In this document: positions 49,306-59,900 of the stretch, piece after piece
Layout of the letters: each line of letters begins with the position of its first letter
How positions within the stretch are numbered: the stretch's first letter is position 1
Assembly: GCA_020850225.1 (NCBI GenBank)
Contig: JADZFD010000045.1
Span: 62,001-126,000, forward strand
Origin: Saprospiraceae bacterium
GTDB taxonomy: Bacteria; Bacteroidota; Bacteroidia; Chitinophagales; Saprospiraceae
Reading direction: 5' to 3'
Length of the DNA: 64,000 bases
The notes under the pieces: generated by a model
The model's input: the letters and a program-made list of their open reading frames with translations, nothing else
Told to the model about the DNA's origin: nothing
The model's database searches: none
Program-made: the position numbers and the translations under genes

Positions 49306-50706
49306 ATGGAAAACAAAGTTAAACGAGATTCAGCTTTTATTAATCTTTTATCAGAATTTGAAAGTAGATTTGAGCAGGGCGATATCGGATATCTTAACGA
49401 AAAAGTGTTAATACAGTTGGTAGATTATTATGAAGACGAATATCTTTATGATAAAGCTATTGAAGTGGTAGATATCGCAATCGAACAATATAAATACAGA
49501 TCAGATTTTTATATTATCAAGTCACGGATACAACTCAATCTTGGTCATATTGGCGACGCTTTGGATACGCTGAATATAGCTGAAAACATGGCGCCATATG
49601 AAAGAGAAATTCAGATGCTTAAAATCAGAATTTTTGCTATCAAAAAACAATTTGGTGATGCGTATAAAATCATTGAAGATTTAAAGGAAGGAGCAACAAA
49701 AGGAGATTATATCGATATATTAATCGGAGAGTCTTTCATACAGGAAAATATGAAGGACTACAATGGTATGTACGATACATTAGCAGCAGCAGTCCGTATA
49801 GATAGTAAGAATGAAGAAGCAATGGAGCGTGTATGGATAAGTGCTGAGCTTTCCAGAAGATATGAGGATAGCGTAATACTACATCAGGAAATTGTAGAAA
49901 ACGACCCGTACAACTATCAGGGTTGGTATAATCTCGGACACGGATATGTATGTATATGGGAGTATGAAAAAGCTATTGAAGCCCTGGAATATTCATTTAT
50001 TATTAATCCTGAATTTGAAAGTGCGTATCTTGATTGTGCGGACACATGCCGTCAGATAAAAGATTTTAATAAAGCACTTGAGATATATAACGAAGCATAC
50101 TATAAGTTCGGATCCAATCACGAACTTATGGTAAATATAGCACAGTGTTATATTTCTTTAAATCGTTGTGGCATTGCTAAACAGTGGTTGCTTAAAGCGA
50201 TAAAACTGGATGCATATAATGATGAAGCATATTACCTGTTGGGAGAGTGTTATGCATATGATAAAATATGGTACAATGCCATTAATGCTTACCATAAAGC
50301 TATCGAACTTGAGGTCAGAAGAGAAGAGTATTATCTGGGACTTGCAAAAGCATTTCTAGCTGTTGAAGATTATAACAAAGCCACTATAAATTTTCAGTTG
50401 GCAACTCAAACCGGACCCGAAGATACGCTTTATTGGAGAGAATATACCCGTTTTTTGATCAAAATGGGCTTACTCGATGAAGCAGAACAGGTATTGGAAG
50501 AAGCAGATGAATATACTTATGGTGCTGATTTGGTGTATTGTAAAGCCGCTATTTATTACTTATTAAAAGACAAGGCTGAATGCATGATTTTATTGGAAGA
50601 AGGACTTTCAGAAGATTATAGTACGCATCAGATTTTGTTTGAACTGGTACCTGAACTTCATTTAGATAAAGAAATATTGTCCATGATTAAATATTACGCA
50701 GAGTAA
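49306..50706 (+). CDS. Tetratricopeptide repeat protein
   Basis: Multiple TPR motifs, e.g. YQGWYNLGHGYVCIWEYEKAIEALEYSFIINPEFESAYLDCADTCRQIKDFNKALEIYNEAY. Confidence 0.9.
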   Translation: MENKVKRDSAFINLLSEFESRFEQGDIGYLNEKVLIQLVDYYEDEYLYDKAIEVVDIAIEQYKYRSDFYIIKSRIQLNLGHIGDALDTLNIAENMAPYEREIQMLKIRIFAIKKQFGDAYKIIEDLKEGATKGDYIDILIGESFIQENMKDYNGMYDTLAAAVRIDSKNEEAMERVWISAELSRRYEDSVILHQEIVENDPYNYQGWYNLGHGYVCIWEYEKAIEALEYSFIINPEFESAYLDCADTCRQIKDFNKALEIYNEAYYKFGSNHELMVNIAQCYISLNRCGIAKQWLLKAIKLDAYNDEAYYLLGECYAYDKIWYNAINAYHKAIELEVRREEYYLGLAKAFLAVEDYNKATINFQLATQTGPEDTLYWREYTRFLIKMGLLDEAEQVLEEADEYTYGADLVYCKAAIYYLLKDKAECMILLEEGLSEDYSTHQILFELVPELHLDKEILSMIKYYAE

Positions 50707-50756
50707 TACATATTTATCAGGATTTCCAAAAGTTACTCTTTTAATAACCAAGACTG

Positions 50757-50797
50757 AAGAGCAATCTTATCCATAGGGTAGGATGCTCTTTTTTTGT
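50757..50797 (+). terminator. Intrinsic terminator downstream of the TPR gene
   Basis: aagagca..ttatcc-atag-ggtaggatgctctttttttg. Confidence 0.7.
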
Positions 50798-50879
50798 TTA
50801 TTTAATATTATGTTTTTTGGATAAAAAAGTATATAGTTTATCTGATAAAAGTATTACCTTTGACTTGAACTTTTAGGTA

Positions 50880-51536
50880 ATGAATGTCGTAAGAGTCAAA
50901 GATATCTTCGTTAAGGAATTATCAGTAGATTTCAGGATGCAATATGCTTTGGCAAGTATCTTTTTATTTGCAGCAACCATTGTGTTTGTAATATACAAGT
51001 CATTTAACAATATCAATCCACGTGAATGGGTAATTATGCTGTGGGTGATTATGCTGTTTGCTGCACTGAATGCTATTGTCAAAAGTTTTCTTCAGGAAAA
51101 AAAAGAAACATATCTCTACTACTATACACTATTTAATCCGATTGACTTATTAATAGCCAAATTGGTATATAATTTTGTATTTCTGGTTAGTTTATTGACA
51201 GTGATAATCCTGATAATGACATTTTTTTCAGGTTTTCCTGTAAAAGATTTAGGACTTTTTACTTTAGGTTCCTTGCTGGGTATTGCTGGTATCTCAGTGG
51301 TATTTACCTTTGTTTCCATTATGTCCTCCTCAGGAGGAGGTCATTCAACATTGATGTCAATTCTTGCATTACCGCTGGTTCTTCCCATCTTATTGTTACT
51401 ATTGAAAATTTCAACTGTTAGTGTACGCTTGATTGTGGATACCAGCGTTGGTAATGATGTTATGTTGTTATTGGGTGTAGATTGTATTTTGTTAGGTGCC
51501 GTATTCATGTTGTTTCCAATGTTATGGCGAAGTTAA
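50880..51536 (+). CDS. ccmB: Heme exporter protein CcmB
   Basis: VKDIFVKELSVDFRMQYALASIFLF, LQEKKETYLYYYTLFNPIDLLIAKLVYNF, SSGGGHSTLMSILALPLVLPILL. Confidence 0.88.
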   Translation: MNVVRVKDIFVKELSVDFRMQYALASIFLFAATIVFVIYKSFNNINPREWVIMLWVIMLFAALNAIVKSFLQEKKETYLYYYTLFNPIDLLIAKLVYNFVFLVSLLTVIILIMTFFSGFPVKDLGLFTLGSLLGIAGISVVFTFVSIMSSSGGGHSTLMSILALPLVLPILLLLLKISTVSVRLIVDTSVGNDVMLLLGVDCILLGAVFMLFPMLWRS

Positions 51537-51555
51537 TAATTTAAATAGGTAAGAC

Positions 51556-52614
51556 ATGAAGATAAAAGGTATGTGGTGGAAAACATTGGGCGTAATAATA
51601 TTTATATACGTCCTGACAGGCGGTATGCTGGTACCTTTGAAATCGGGTATACTCCATACAACGCCTTCCTCAGCTAAATGTGGTACCACGGTTAATATCG
51701 ATATTACTGGTTATAATACGCATTTTTCTTCTGCAAAAAATATCAGAGCCTGGCTAAAAGCAGATTCTGTCCACGCTATTCAGGCAGTAGAAGTAAAACC
51801 GGTTGATGAAATCAAATCAGTAGTAACGTTTCACATTCCCGATGCATTACCAACACCTGACAAAACACAGCCATTGACCCTGATAATGGATAATGAACTC
51901 GATGGTATATTCGTTCAACCCAATGCTATATTTGTAACGATGGCTGATACGGTAAGCGCAAACGGAGCATTATGGAAGTCTTCCAACCTCAATAATTTTA
52001 GTCAGGTTGACCAATTCGTTTTTCCTTACCGGAATATATTACATGAAACAATCAGGAATATCTTCTTTCATGTAGCCTTGTGGTTTGCCATGTTTATATT
52101 ATTGATAGCTGGTGTATACTATGCCATTCTATATATCCGTACTAAAGACTATATCTACGATATTAAATCATCATCTTATACCAAGATAGCCGTATTGTAC
52201 GGATTGTTGGGTCTTGCAACAGGGTCTGTTTGGGCAAAGTTCACGTGGAATACTTTTTGGACAGATGATGTTAAACTCAATATGACAGCAGTAACAATCC
52301 TGATTTACCTTGCATATCTGGTACTTCGAAGTACTTTTACCGACACCGACAGACGTGCCAAAATGTCATCAGCATACAATATTTTTGCATTTGTAGCGAT
52401 GATTCCCTTACTTTTTGTAATACCGAGAATGGCAGATAGTCTACATCCCGGAAACGGCGGTAATCCTGCTTTAGGAGGTGAAGATTTGGATCATACACTC
52501 AGGATGTTCTTTTATCCTGCAGTGATTGCACTTGCGTTACTGGGTACATGGATGGCTCAGCTTACTATAAGATATGAGCACTTAAAAGAAAAATATTTTG
52601 AAAAACATAATTGA
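51556..52614 (+). CDS. ccmC: CcmC/CcsA-family cytochrome c assembly protein with a large periplasmic insertion after TM1
   Basis: WWKTLGVIIFIYVLTGGMLVPLK, then a soluble ~110 aa segment, then HETIRNIFFHVALWFAMFILL, GLLGLATGSVWAKFTWNTFWTDD (WWD-like). Confidence 0.88.
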   Translation: MKIKGMWWKTLGVIIFIYVLTGGMLVPLKSGILHTTPSSAKCGTTVNIDITGYNTHFSSAKNIRAWLKADSVHAIQAVEVKPVDEIKSVVTFHIPDALPTPDKTQPLTLIMDNELDGIFVQPNAIFVTMADTVSANGALWKSSNLNNFSQVDQFVFPYRNILHETIRNIFFHVALWFAMFILLIAGVYYAILYIRTKDYIYDIKSSSYTKIAVLYGLLGLATGSVWAKFTWNTFWTDDVKLNMTAVTILIYLAYLVLRSTFTDTDRRAKMSSAYNIFAFVAMIPLLFVIPRMADSLHPGNGGNPALGGEDLDHTLRMFFYPAVIALALLGTWMAQLTIRYEHLKEKYFEKHN

Positions 52615-52621
52615 TAGTTCA

Positions 52622-52852
52622 ATGAAAAGCACAGCGAATCATATAAAATGGATATTCAGTTTTCTTCTGAATATAATATTACTCTCTCAGGTACACGCAC
52701 AGGGTGATAGTCTTGACTTTTTGCGAAGTACAGGTAAAATATATACTGTAGTGGCAGTAATTGTAATAATATTTATAGGTATAGTAATGTATCTGTACCG
52801 AATCGACAATAAACTAACTAAATTAGAAAATCAATTTAAAAATGAGCAGTAA
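52622..52852 (+). CDS. CcmD-like small membrane protein
   Basis: LDFLRSTGKIYTVVAVIVIIFIGIVMYLYRIDNKLTKLENQ; start likely ATG at 52622; overlaps the next gene. Confidence 0.75.
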   Translation: MKSTANHIKWIFSFLLNIILLSQVHAQGDSLDFLRSTGKIYTVVAVIVIIFIGIVMYLYRIDNKLTKLENQFKNEQ

Positions 52853-54260
52853 ACAAGGAAAATTTTTTGAAAGCGTACAGGCTAATTTTGATAGAGCTGC
52901 TGCGCACACAGACATTCATCCTGGATTATTACATCAGATTAAAGTGTGTAATGCAGTTTATCAGATGAACTTTCCGGTTAGGGTCGGAGACACATTTCAG
53001 GTTATCGAAGCATACAGGGTGCAACATTCTCATCACAGGCTTCCAACTAAAGGTGGTATCCGTTTTAGTGATATGGTAGATCAGGAAGAAGTGATGGCAC
53101 TTGCAGCATTGATGACATACAAATGTGCAATTGTGGATGTTCCTTTTGGAGGAGCTAAAGGAGGAGTCAAAATAAATCCCAGAAATTACACGACCGAGGA
53201 ACTGGAGCGAATTACAAGACGATATACGGTAGAATTAATCAGAAAAAACTTCATTGGCCCGAGTGTGGATGTACCTGCACCAGATTATGGTACAGGAGAA
53301 CGTGAAATGGCCTGGATTCTGGATACTTACCAGACTTTCAAAGGTGGTGAAATTGACGCAGCAGGTTGTGTTACCGGTAAACCGGTACGCCAGAATGGAA
53401 TCAGCGGAAGAACAGAAGCAACAGGTAGAGGTGTATTCTACTCCATAAGAGAAGTATTCAATGATGACTTTCAGTTAAAGAAAATGAATACTACAAAAGG
53501 AATTGAAGGCAAAACTATGGTCATACAGGGTATGGGAAATGTTGGTTCTCATACAGGTCTGGTTGCACAACAGGAAGGCGATGTTAAAATTATAGGACTA
53601 TCTGAATTTGAAGGAACTGTTTATAGTGAAAAAGGTATAAATATGCAGGATGCTCTCAATTATCGTGCTGCCAATGGAACTATACTGGGAATGCCGGGAA
53701 CTGTCACACTCAACGACAGAGGTGATTGGGTAGGAATAGAATGTGATATTTTAGTACCTGCTGCACTGGAATCAGTAATAACAATCGACAATGCGCATAA
53801 AGTTAAGGCGAAACTGGTTGCTGAAGCGGCAAACGGACCAATTTCAGCAGAAGGAGCTGAGGTTATTATAAAAAATGGAGGAATTATTATTCCGGATATG
53901 TATTGTAATGCGGGAGGAGTAACTGTTTCCTATTTTGAATGGTTAAAAAACCTTTCTCATATTCGTTTTGGTCGTATGGATAAAAGATTTAACCAAAATA
54001 CATATGAAAATTTGGTTTCAACCTTTGAAAATCTCACCGGAAAATCTATAAATGATATGGAAAGACAAATCATTACCAGAGGTGCAGATGAGGTAGACTT
54101 AGTACGTTCTGGTCTGGAAGAAACAATGATAAGCTCCTATCATCAGATAATGGACACATATCACAGTTATTCCAAAGTAGATAATTTAAGAGACGCTGCT
54201 TTCATCTGTGCATTGAATAAGGTAGCAGGAGACTATATGACGTTGGGTGTTTTCCCATAA
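52842..54260 (+). CDS. gdhA: Glu/Leu/Phe/Val (glutamate) dehydrogenase
   Basis: HRLPTKGGIRFSDMVDQEEVMALAALMTYKCAIVDVPFGGAKGGVKINP, VQGMGNVGSHTG-like Rossmann motif. Confidence 0.94.
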   Translation: MSSKQGKFFESVQANFDRAAAHTDIHPGLLHQIKVCNAVYQMNFPVRVGDTFQVIEAYRVQHSHHRLPTKGGIRFSDMVDQEEVMALAALMTYKCAIVDVPFGGAKGGVKINPRNYTTEELERITRRYTVELIRKNFIGPSVDVPAPDYGTGEREMAWILDTYQTFKGGEIDAAGCVTGKPVRQNGISGRTEATGRGVFYSIREVFNDDFQLKKMNTTKGIEGKTMVIQGMGNVGSHTGLVAQQEGDVKIIGLSEFEGTVYSEKGINMQDALNYRAANGTILGMPGTVTLNDRGDWVGIECDILVPAALESVITIDNAHKVKAKLVAEAANGPISAEGAEVIIKNGGIIIPDMYCNAGGVTVSYFEWLKNLSHIRFGRMDKRFNQNTYENLVSTFENLTGKSINDMERQIITRGADEVDLVRSGLEETMISSYHQIMDTYHSYSKVDNLRDAAFICALNKVAGDYMTLGVFP

Positions 54261-54292
54261 TAGATGTGTATAATTGCAGATTACATAAATAT

Positions 54293-54328
54293 AAGGGTAG
54301 TGAAAAGTATATTTTACTACCCTTTTTA
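54293..54328 (+). terminator. Terminator-like hairpin between gdhA and the convergent DUF5916 gene
   Basis: aagggtagtgaaaa-gtat-attttactacccttttta. Confidence 0.75.
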
Positions 54329-54362
54329 TATACCTGCATTACCAAATGAAAATTACATTCAA

Positions 54363-56939
54363 CTATGACTTCAGATATAAATAATCCAGATAATAAAGCA
54401 CTCTCAGCGATATATTGTTATCCTGATAGGCTTTTGTAAGATTACCAAAGTTGGATATCCAATCAGAGTCATAGTTTTTATCTGAGGTATAGATTTGATT
54501 TTTCCAAACAAAAATAATATCGCTTCCTGGTGCAAATCTCCAATTATATTGCAAATCAACATTAAATATATTTACATTTCTATCAAATATAGCTTCGTTA
54601 TCCGCATTTTTACCACTATATGCTATACTTTGAATACTGCCGGTTTCTGTTAGTTTGCCAAAATGCCGGTACAAAACTTTATCCCAGTAATGTCTGACAC
54701 GAAGATTCAAACCCATGACAGCATTAAAGATATATTTACCTGAGATGGCATTTTCTACAGTTTGCCTGTTTCTGATACCAAACATAATATCCTTATCTGT
54801 CAAGTTGTCGATTTGTACTCCTGCAAGAGATTTGTCTGTATACCCGGGATCATTCCTGAAATAATTAATTTCAGAAGATACAAAAACTGAAAACCTATCG
54901 TTAAACCGGATACGTGGTGAAAAGTCAAGAGAATATGCATACCTGTTTTTTTGATCGAAGTATGTATATCCTGCATTCATATCCAAAGCAAGTGTTTTGC
55001 GGTAATCTGTTGATATAAATCCGCCCACTTGTACATTGCCGGGTATAATAAGAAACTGACTCAAGTCGGATGTTCTCGGTTCAAAGTAATCATGATTGCC
55101 GACTGGACTAATGATGGCATCCCAACCTAAACCAAGTCGGCTTTTCAATAACATAAACTGATTCAATTTTAGTTCGATTCCCGAATATACTTCCGGATTA
55201 TATAAACGTTTGTAGTTGAATTCACCGGCTATAACAGTATTGAGTATATGGGCGTTTTTAGGATGATACTGGTTGTATGCACCTTTAGCATAATAATTAA
55301 GGTTGTTGGGATACAGTAAAAAACCCATATCATTCGGATCGAATTTGTCGGAATAAACTTTTTGACCTATACCATAAGTCCATATACCACTTACCTTACC
55401 TAATTCAACATTATATGAAAATCCTCTGTCTGTGGTACTTTCATAATACTTTTGAGAAAGCATCCCATATCCGGATAACTGAAATCTCTGATCGGATGTT
55501 TTAAGATTTATAAAAGCACCGGTAACATTGGCATCATAGTCTGCACCTCTTCTGGAGACGTTCGTATTCATCAGTGAAAAGAAAGAATTATTTTTAAGGT
55601 TCTGATCAATGACTATTGCATTATAATTGGTAATGGGATTAGTTTGGAATTTTCGTGATGTGCCATCAGCAGATTCGATGACAGCGTATTCCTGACCTGT
55701 TACAGCATTGAAAAAGCCTATTCCGGTACCTTTGGATGTTCTGCCAGTAATTTTGGTAGCATTATACAGTCGGCTGGTTAATGGATTTTTGACTATAGAT
55801 TCACCTTCCTGTAATTGATTGCTTACTTCATAGTATTTTAAGGGTGAACTGCCTATTCTACGGGAGTAAAAGATATTTTCCTTGTTAAATAATTCTGTTC
55901 CTTCTGTAAAAAACTGTCGGTTTTCTTCATAAAACACTTCATAGGGAGACAAATTCAGCACCTGGTTGTCAGAAATAACCTGACCAAAATCAGGGATTAA
56001 AGTCATATCCAGAGTAAAGGCATCGTTGATTCCATATTTTAAATCAAGTCCCGCACTATATGCAGTTTCAGCATTGAATCTGTCCTGGTCCAGGGTTGGG
56101 TCATAGCTGGTGTTGAGATACACGCTTGTATAGGGTGTCAATGAAAGCCTTACGGGTGTCTCTATATTAATAATATCCGTCAATTGACCGGATTGCTGTA
56201 CCCATCCGGCTATGTTGGGATGTATAGGAGACCAATATGAAAGCTCTCTGTATCGTCTGATCTCACGGGCGAACTGAATATTCCATTTTTGTATAGCATC
56301 AGAAGGAAATCGTAAAGCTGAAACAGGTATTTTCATTTCTACATACCATCCTTTCTCGTCCTGACTGACAGCACTTTCCCACACCGCATTCCAGTTGGAG
56401 TCTTCTTCATGATTGGTCACAATGGATTCCAATTGGATTCCTGAAGCAGTAACTATAAATAAAAAACCATTGAGACCACTTCTGAATGGATCAAAAAACA
56501 CACTAAAATTATCAGCATTACCCATTTCATCCCGTAAAGAATATTCTTTCAGAATTTTACCGGAATCTTCATCCCATAATCTGGCACCAACATAAACTGC
56601 ATAATCATCATACAATACGTGAACTTCTGACTTAAACGATGCAGGAAGTCCGGGTACTGGCTCTTTTTGAATAAAATCTTTGGCCGTTGCAGCCTGCGAC
56701 CATTGCAACTCATCGATAATACCATCAATTTTTATAGGTTCAACAAGCCTCGTTGCCTTTAATGTTTTTACCGGATCTGTACCAAAAATTGATATTGAAT
56801 TAAAAATTATTAATATAAATAAGTACAACTTTTTCAACGGATAGTGTTTAATGTACAAAAGTATTAATTTTTTCATATTGTTATTTTGTTTTCTTGAGAA
56901 TAATGTCATTAAATTGACATTTATTATATTAATAATCAA
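54363..56939 (-). CDS. DUF5916 protein with CBM9-like N-terminal domain; predicted outer-membrane barrel
   Basis: IKIDGIIDELQWSQAATAKDFIQKEPVPGLPASFKSEVHVLYDDYAVYVGARLWD, QFAREIRRYRELSYWSP, LIPDFGQVISDNQVLNLSPYEVFYEENRQFFTEG. Confidence 0.88.
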   Translation of the reverse strand: MIINIINVNLMTLFSRKQNNNMKKLILLYIKHYPLKKLYLFILIIFNSISIFGTDPVKTLKATRLVEPIKIDGIIDELQWSQAATAKDFIQKEPVPGLPASFKSEVHVLYDDYAVYVGARLWDEDSGKILKEYSLRDEMGNADNFSVFFDPFRSGLNGFLFIVTASGIQLESIVTNHEEDSNWNAVWESAVSQDEKGWYVEMKIPVSALRFPSDAIQKWNIQFAREIRRYRELSYWSPIHPNIAGWVQQSGQLTDIINIETPVRLSLTPYTSVYLNTSYDPTLDQDRFNAETAYSAGLDLKYGINDAFTLDMTLIPDFGQVISDNQVLNLSPYEVFYEENRQFFTEGTELFNKENIFYSRRIGSSPLKYYEVSNQLQEGESIVKNPLTSRLYNATKITGRTSKGTGIGFFNAVTGQEYAVIESADGTSRKFQTNPITNYNAIVIDQNLKNNSFFSLMNTNVSRRGADYDANVTGAFINLKTSDQRFQLSGYGMLSQKYYESTTDRGFSYNVELGKVSGIWTYGIGQKVYSDKFDPNDMGFLLYPNNLNYYAKGAYNQYHPKNAHILNTVIAGEFNYKRLYNPEVYSGIELKLNQFMLLKSRLGLGWDAIISPVGNHDYFEPRTSDLSQFLIIPGNVQVGGFISTDYRKTLALDMNAGYTYFDQKNRYAYSLDFSPRIRFNDRFSVFVSSEINYFRNDPGYTDKSLAGVQIDNLTDKDIMFGIRNRQTVENAISGKYIFNAVMGLNLRVRHYWDKVLYRHFGKLTETGSIQSIAYSGKNADNEAIFDRNVNIFNVDLQYNWRFAPGSDIIFVWKNQIYTSDKNYDSDWISNFGNLTKAYQDNNISLRVLYYLDYLYLKS

Positions 56940-56985
56940 TCATTTAATAATTAAATGTAATTTTGCAAAAAATAAAAATCAGTAA

Positions 56986-59900
56986 GTGAAATTTACATAT
57001 TTATATATCTTATTGCTTTCGCTATTCAGTATGCGTTCAGGTATGGCACAAGGTTGTAATTTTACTATTTCAGTACCGAATGATATAACAATATGCGAAC
57101 CGTCAGGAATTAATTTAGGAGGAATCATTAATGGTAATTATCTGGGATTTAACTGGACAGGACCGGATGGGTTTTATGATGATGTCAACCTGAATCCTTC
57201 CGTTTTTATTACAAAAACATCAACTTTTAAGCTGAAAGCATATAGTGATCCGGTATCTAATTTAATTGTAAACGGTGATTTTTCTTCAGGAAATACCGGG
57301 TTTACTTCTGATTACCTGTTTAAGGCAGATTTGCCCGGATATACACAGGAATTGTGGAATGAAGGAACCTATAGTGTTGTCTCCAATCCTAATTATGTAC
57401 ATACCAATTTTGCTCCATGTAGTGACCATACAGGAGGTGGTGAGATGATGGTTGTAAACGGAGCCCCATCTCTTTCTCAGGTTTGGTGTCAGACAGTAAC
57501 TGTCGTCCCTAACACTACCTATATTTTTCAGGCATTTGGAACATCGGTAGAACCCACTTCCCCGGCAATATTGCAATTTTCAGTCAATGGTAGTTTATTG
57601 GGTTCACCATTTAATCTTTCCGGAACAACATGCAATTGGCAGGAATTTTATGAAATCTGGGATTCCGGTGCTGCTACATCCGTACAAATATGCGTAACCA
57701 ATCAGAATCTGGCACAAAGTGGCAACGACTTTGCTTTGGATGATATTTATTTTGGTCCATTATGTCAGGATGAAAAGGAATTTACAATAACCCTTTCTGA
57801 ATTTTCAATAGCACCTTCTATACCCGGGTTTATTGATTGTAATCATCCTGAAACAACTTTAACCGTTACGCCGGCACCAACAGGAAATAATTATACATAC
57901 AACTGGTATACACAAGGAGGTTCAATAACATCATCTACAAATCAATCTGAAATTACTGTAGATGGATTCGGATCCTATTTTGTGACAGTTACAGATGCTG
58001 CAGGCTGTACAAAGACTGAAGTTTTTGAAGTTTTTGGTGATTTTACCAAACCGGATATCAGTATATCAGGAGACCATTTATTGAATTGTACAAAAAAATC
58101 AACAACGCTGACTGCAGAATCCTTCTCAAATGTCCATGATATTACCTGGACCCTTCCGGATTTCTCTCAGATAACAGGTAAAATTATTAAAGCAACTAAT
58201 CCTGGTAACTATATAGTTCAGGTCACATCCGACAATGGATGTACAAATACAGCATCAATCAACATTGAATTTGAAAAATCACAGTTTCTGTATAATACAG
58301 ATTCATCTGGCGTGTTGACATGTACTGTTAAAAATGCTCAAATCTTTCTGGATGTAATATCTGATATCGATAGCATACGGTGGAATGGTCCGGGTATTAT
58401 CCGACAAAATTCAAGCCGGGATACAATAGAGGTGGGCAAAGAAGGAATTTATATTTTCGAATTGTTTTTAGGTGAGGATTGCAGTATCAAAGATAGTATA
58501 AAAATCGGCTTGCTTCCTCCATTAATAAAGTATTCCATACCGGAAACAGATACAATAACGTGTTTGAGAACAACTGTAGAAATATCACCAGATTCTTTAA
58601 ATGGTGTAAAGGATATCACTTGGGTGATTCCCGGACAAAATCCGATAAAGAAGGATACACTGGGTGTAAAAAGTACAGGGAATTATCATTTTATATTAAC
58701 GGATATTAACGGGTGTATACGTGAAGATTCTATCAAGGTCAATGATGACTTAACAAGACCTCAATACAGTGTCGATATTGATGATATTGATTGTATTAGT
58801 AATACTGGAAGTTTTTCCGTGAACGGATCGGATACAAATACATATACATGGTCAGGTCAAAATCAGTCGTCATCATCTGGCAACCCTCAGTTTTCAGAAG
58901 AAGGTATTTATACGCTTATTGTTACAGGAAAGAATGGATGTAAGGATACGTCAGATTATTATTTGCCATCATCTAAGGATTTTCCTGAATTGACAGCTAC
59001 GATTTCGCCTATAACATGTACAACACCCACTGGTACTATATCGATTACTTCTTCGATACCTTCCACGCTGACCTGGACAACTCCCAAAGGAGGAACCGGT
59101 ACCGGAACACAGATTTATTCAGCTGAGGATGGTGTTTTTACGGTAACAGCCCTGACAGCAACGGGGTGTTCATCAACAGAAACATTTACTATTCCCATTG
59201 ATACCATCAGGCCGGATTTGTCGCCTATTCAGGATTTTATACTCACATGTGACAATGATTTGTATACACCTTCACTTACATACGGGTCTTTTGAAAAGTA
59301 TTTGTGGCAGGGAAATGGTCTGAATACTTCTTCACCACTGGATATTACCATTGACAAACCAGGTAATTATAGTCTGACATTATTTAATACAAATGGTTGT
59401 TCAGTAGTCAGATCATTTAATGTTACAGAAAATAAAACAAAGCCCAATATAACGGTAGGTAGTATTGACCTCAATTGTGCTGTACCATCTGCTCCATTGG
59501 TCGTCAGTGGAGATCAGGTGAAAACTTTGATATTGGATGGTAAGACAACAATTACTAACGGGTATCCGATTAACGCTCCTGGTACGCATACTTTGACAGC
59601 TATTAATGATTTAGGCTGTGCGCAAACGATTACCTTTATAGTTAATGGAAAGTTTAATCTTCCCAATATTGCATTAAATCCCGTATTACTAAATTGCTAC
59701 AGACCAGAAATATGGCTTTCTAATACGGGAGTTGATCAGCAGTTGGATCTAACATGGAAAACACCGTCAGGGATTATAAACGGAGATTCAATACTTATAA
59801 AATCCAATCAATCAGTCACGCTCATTGCAACCAATTCGGATGGATGTACTGACAGTATTATTGCTGATATTAAAGTGGATTTTGAAAAACCGGATATAGC

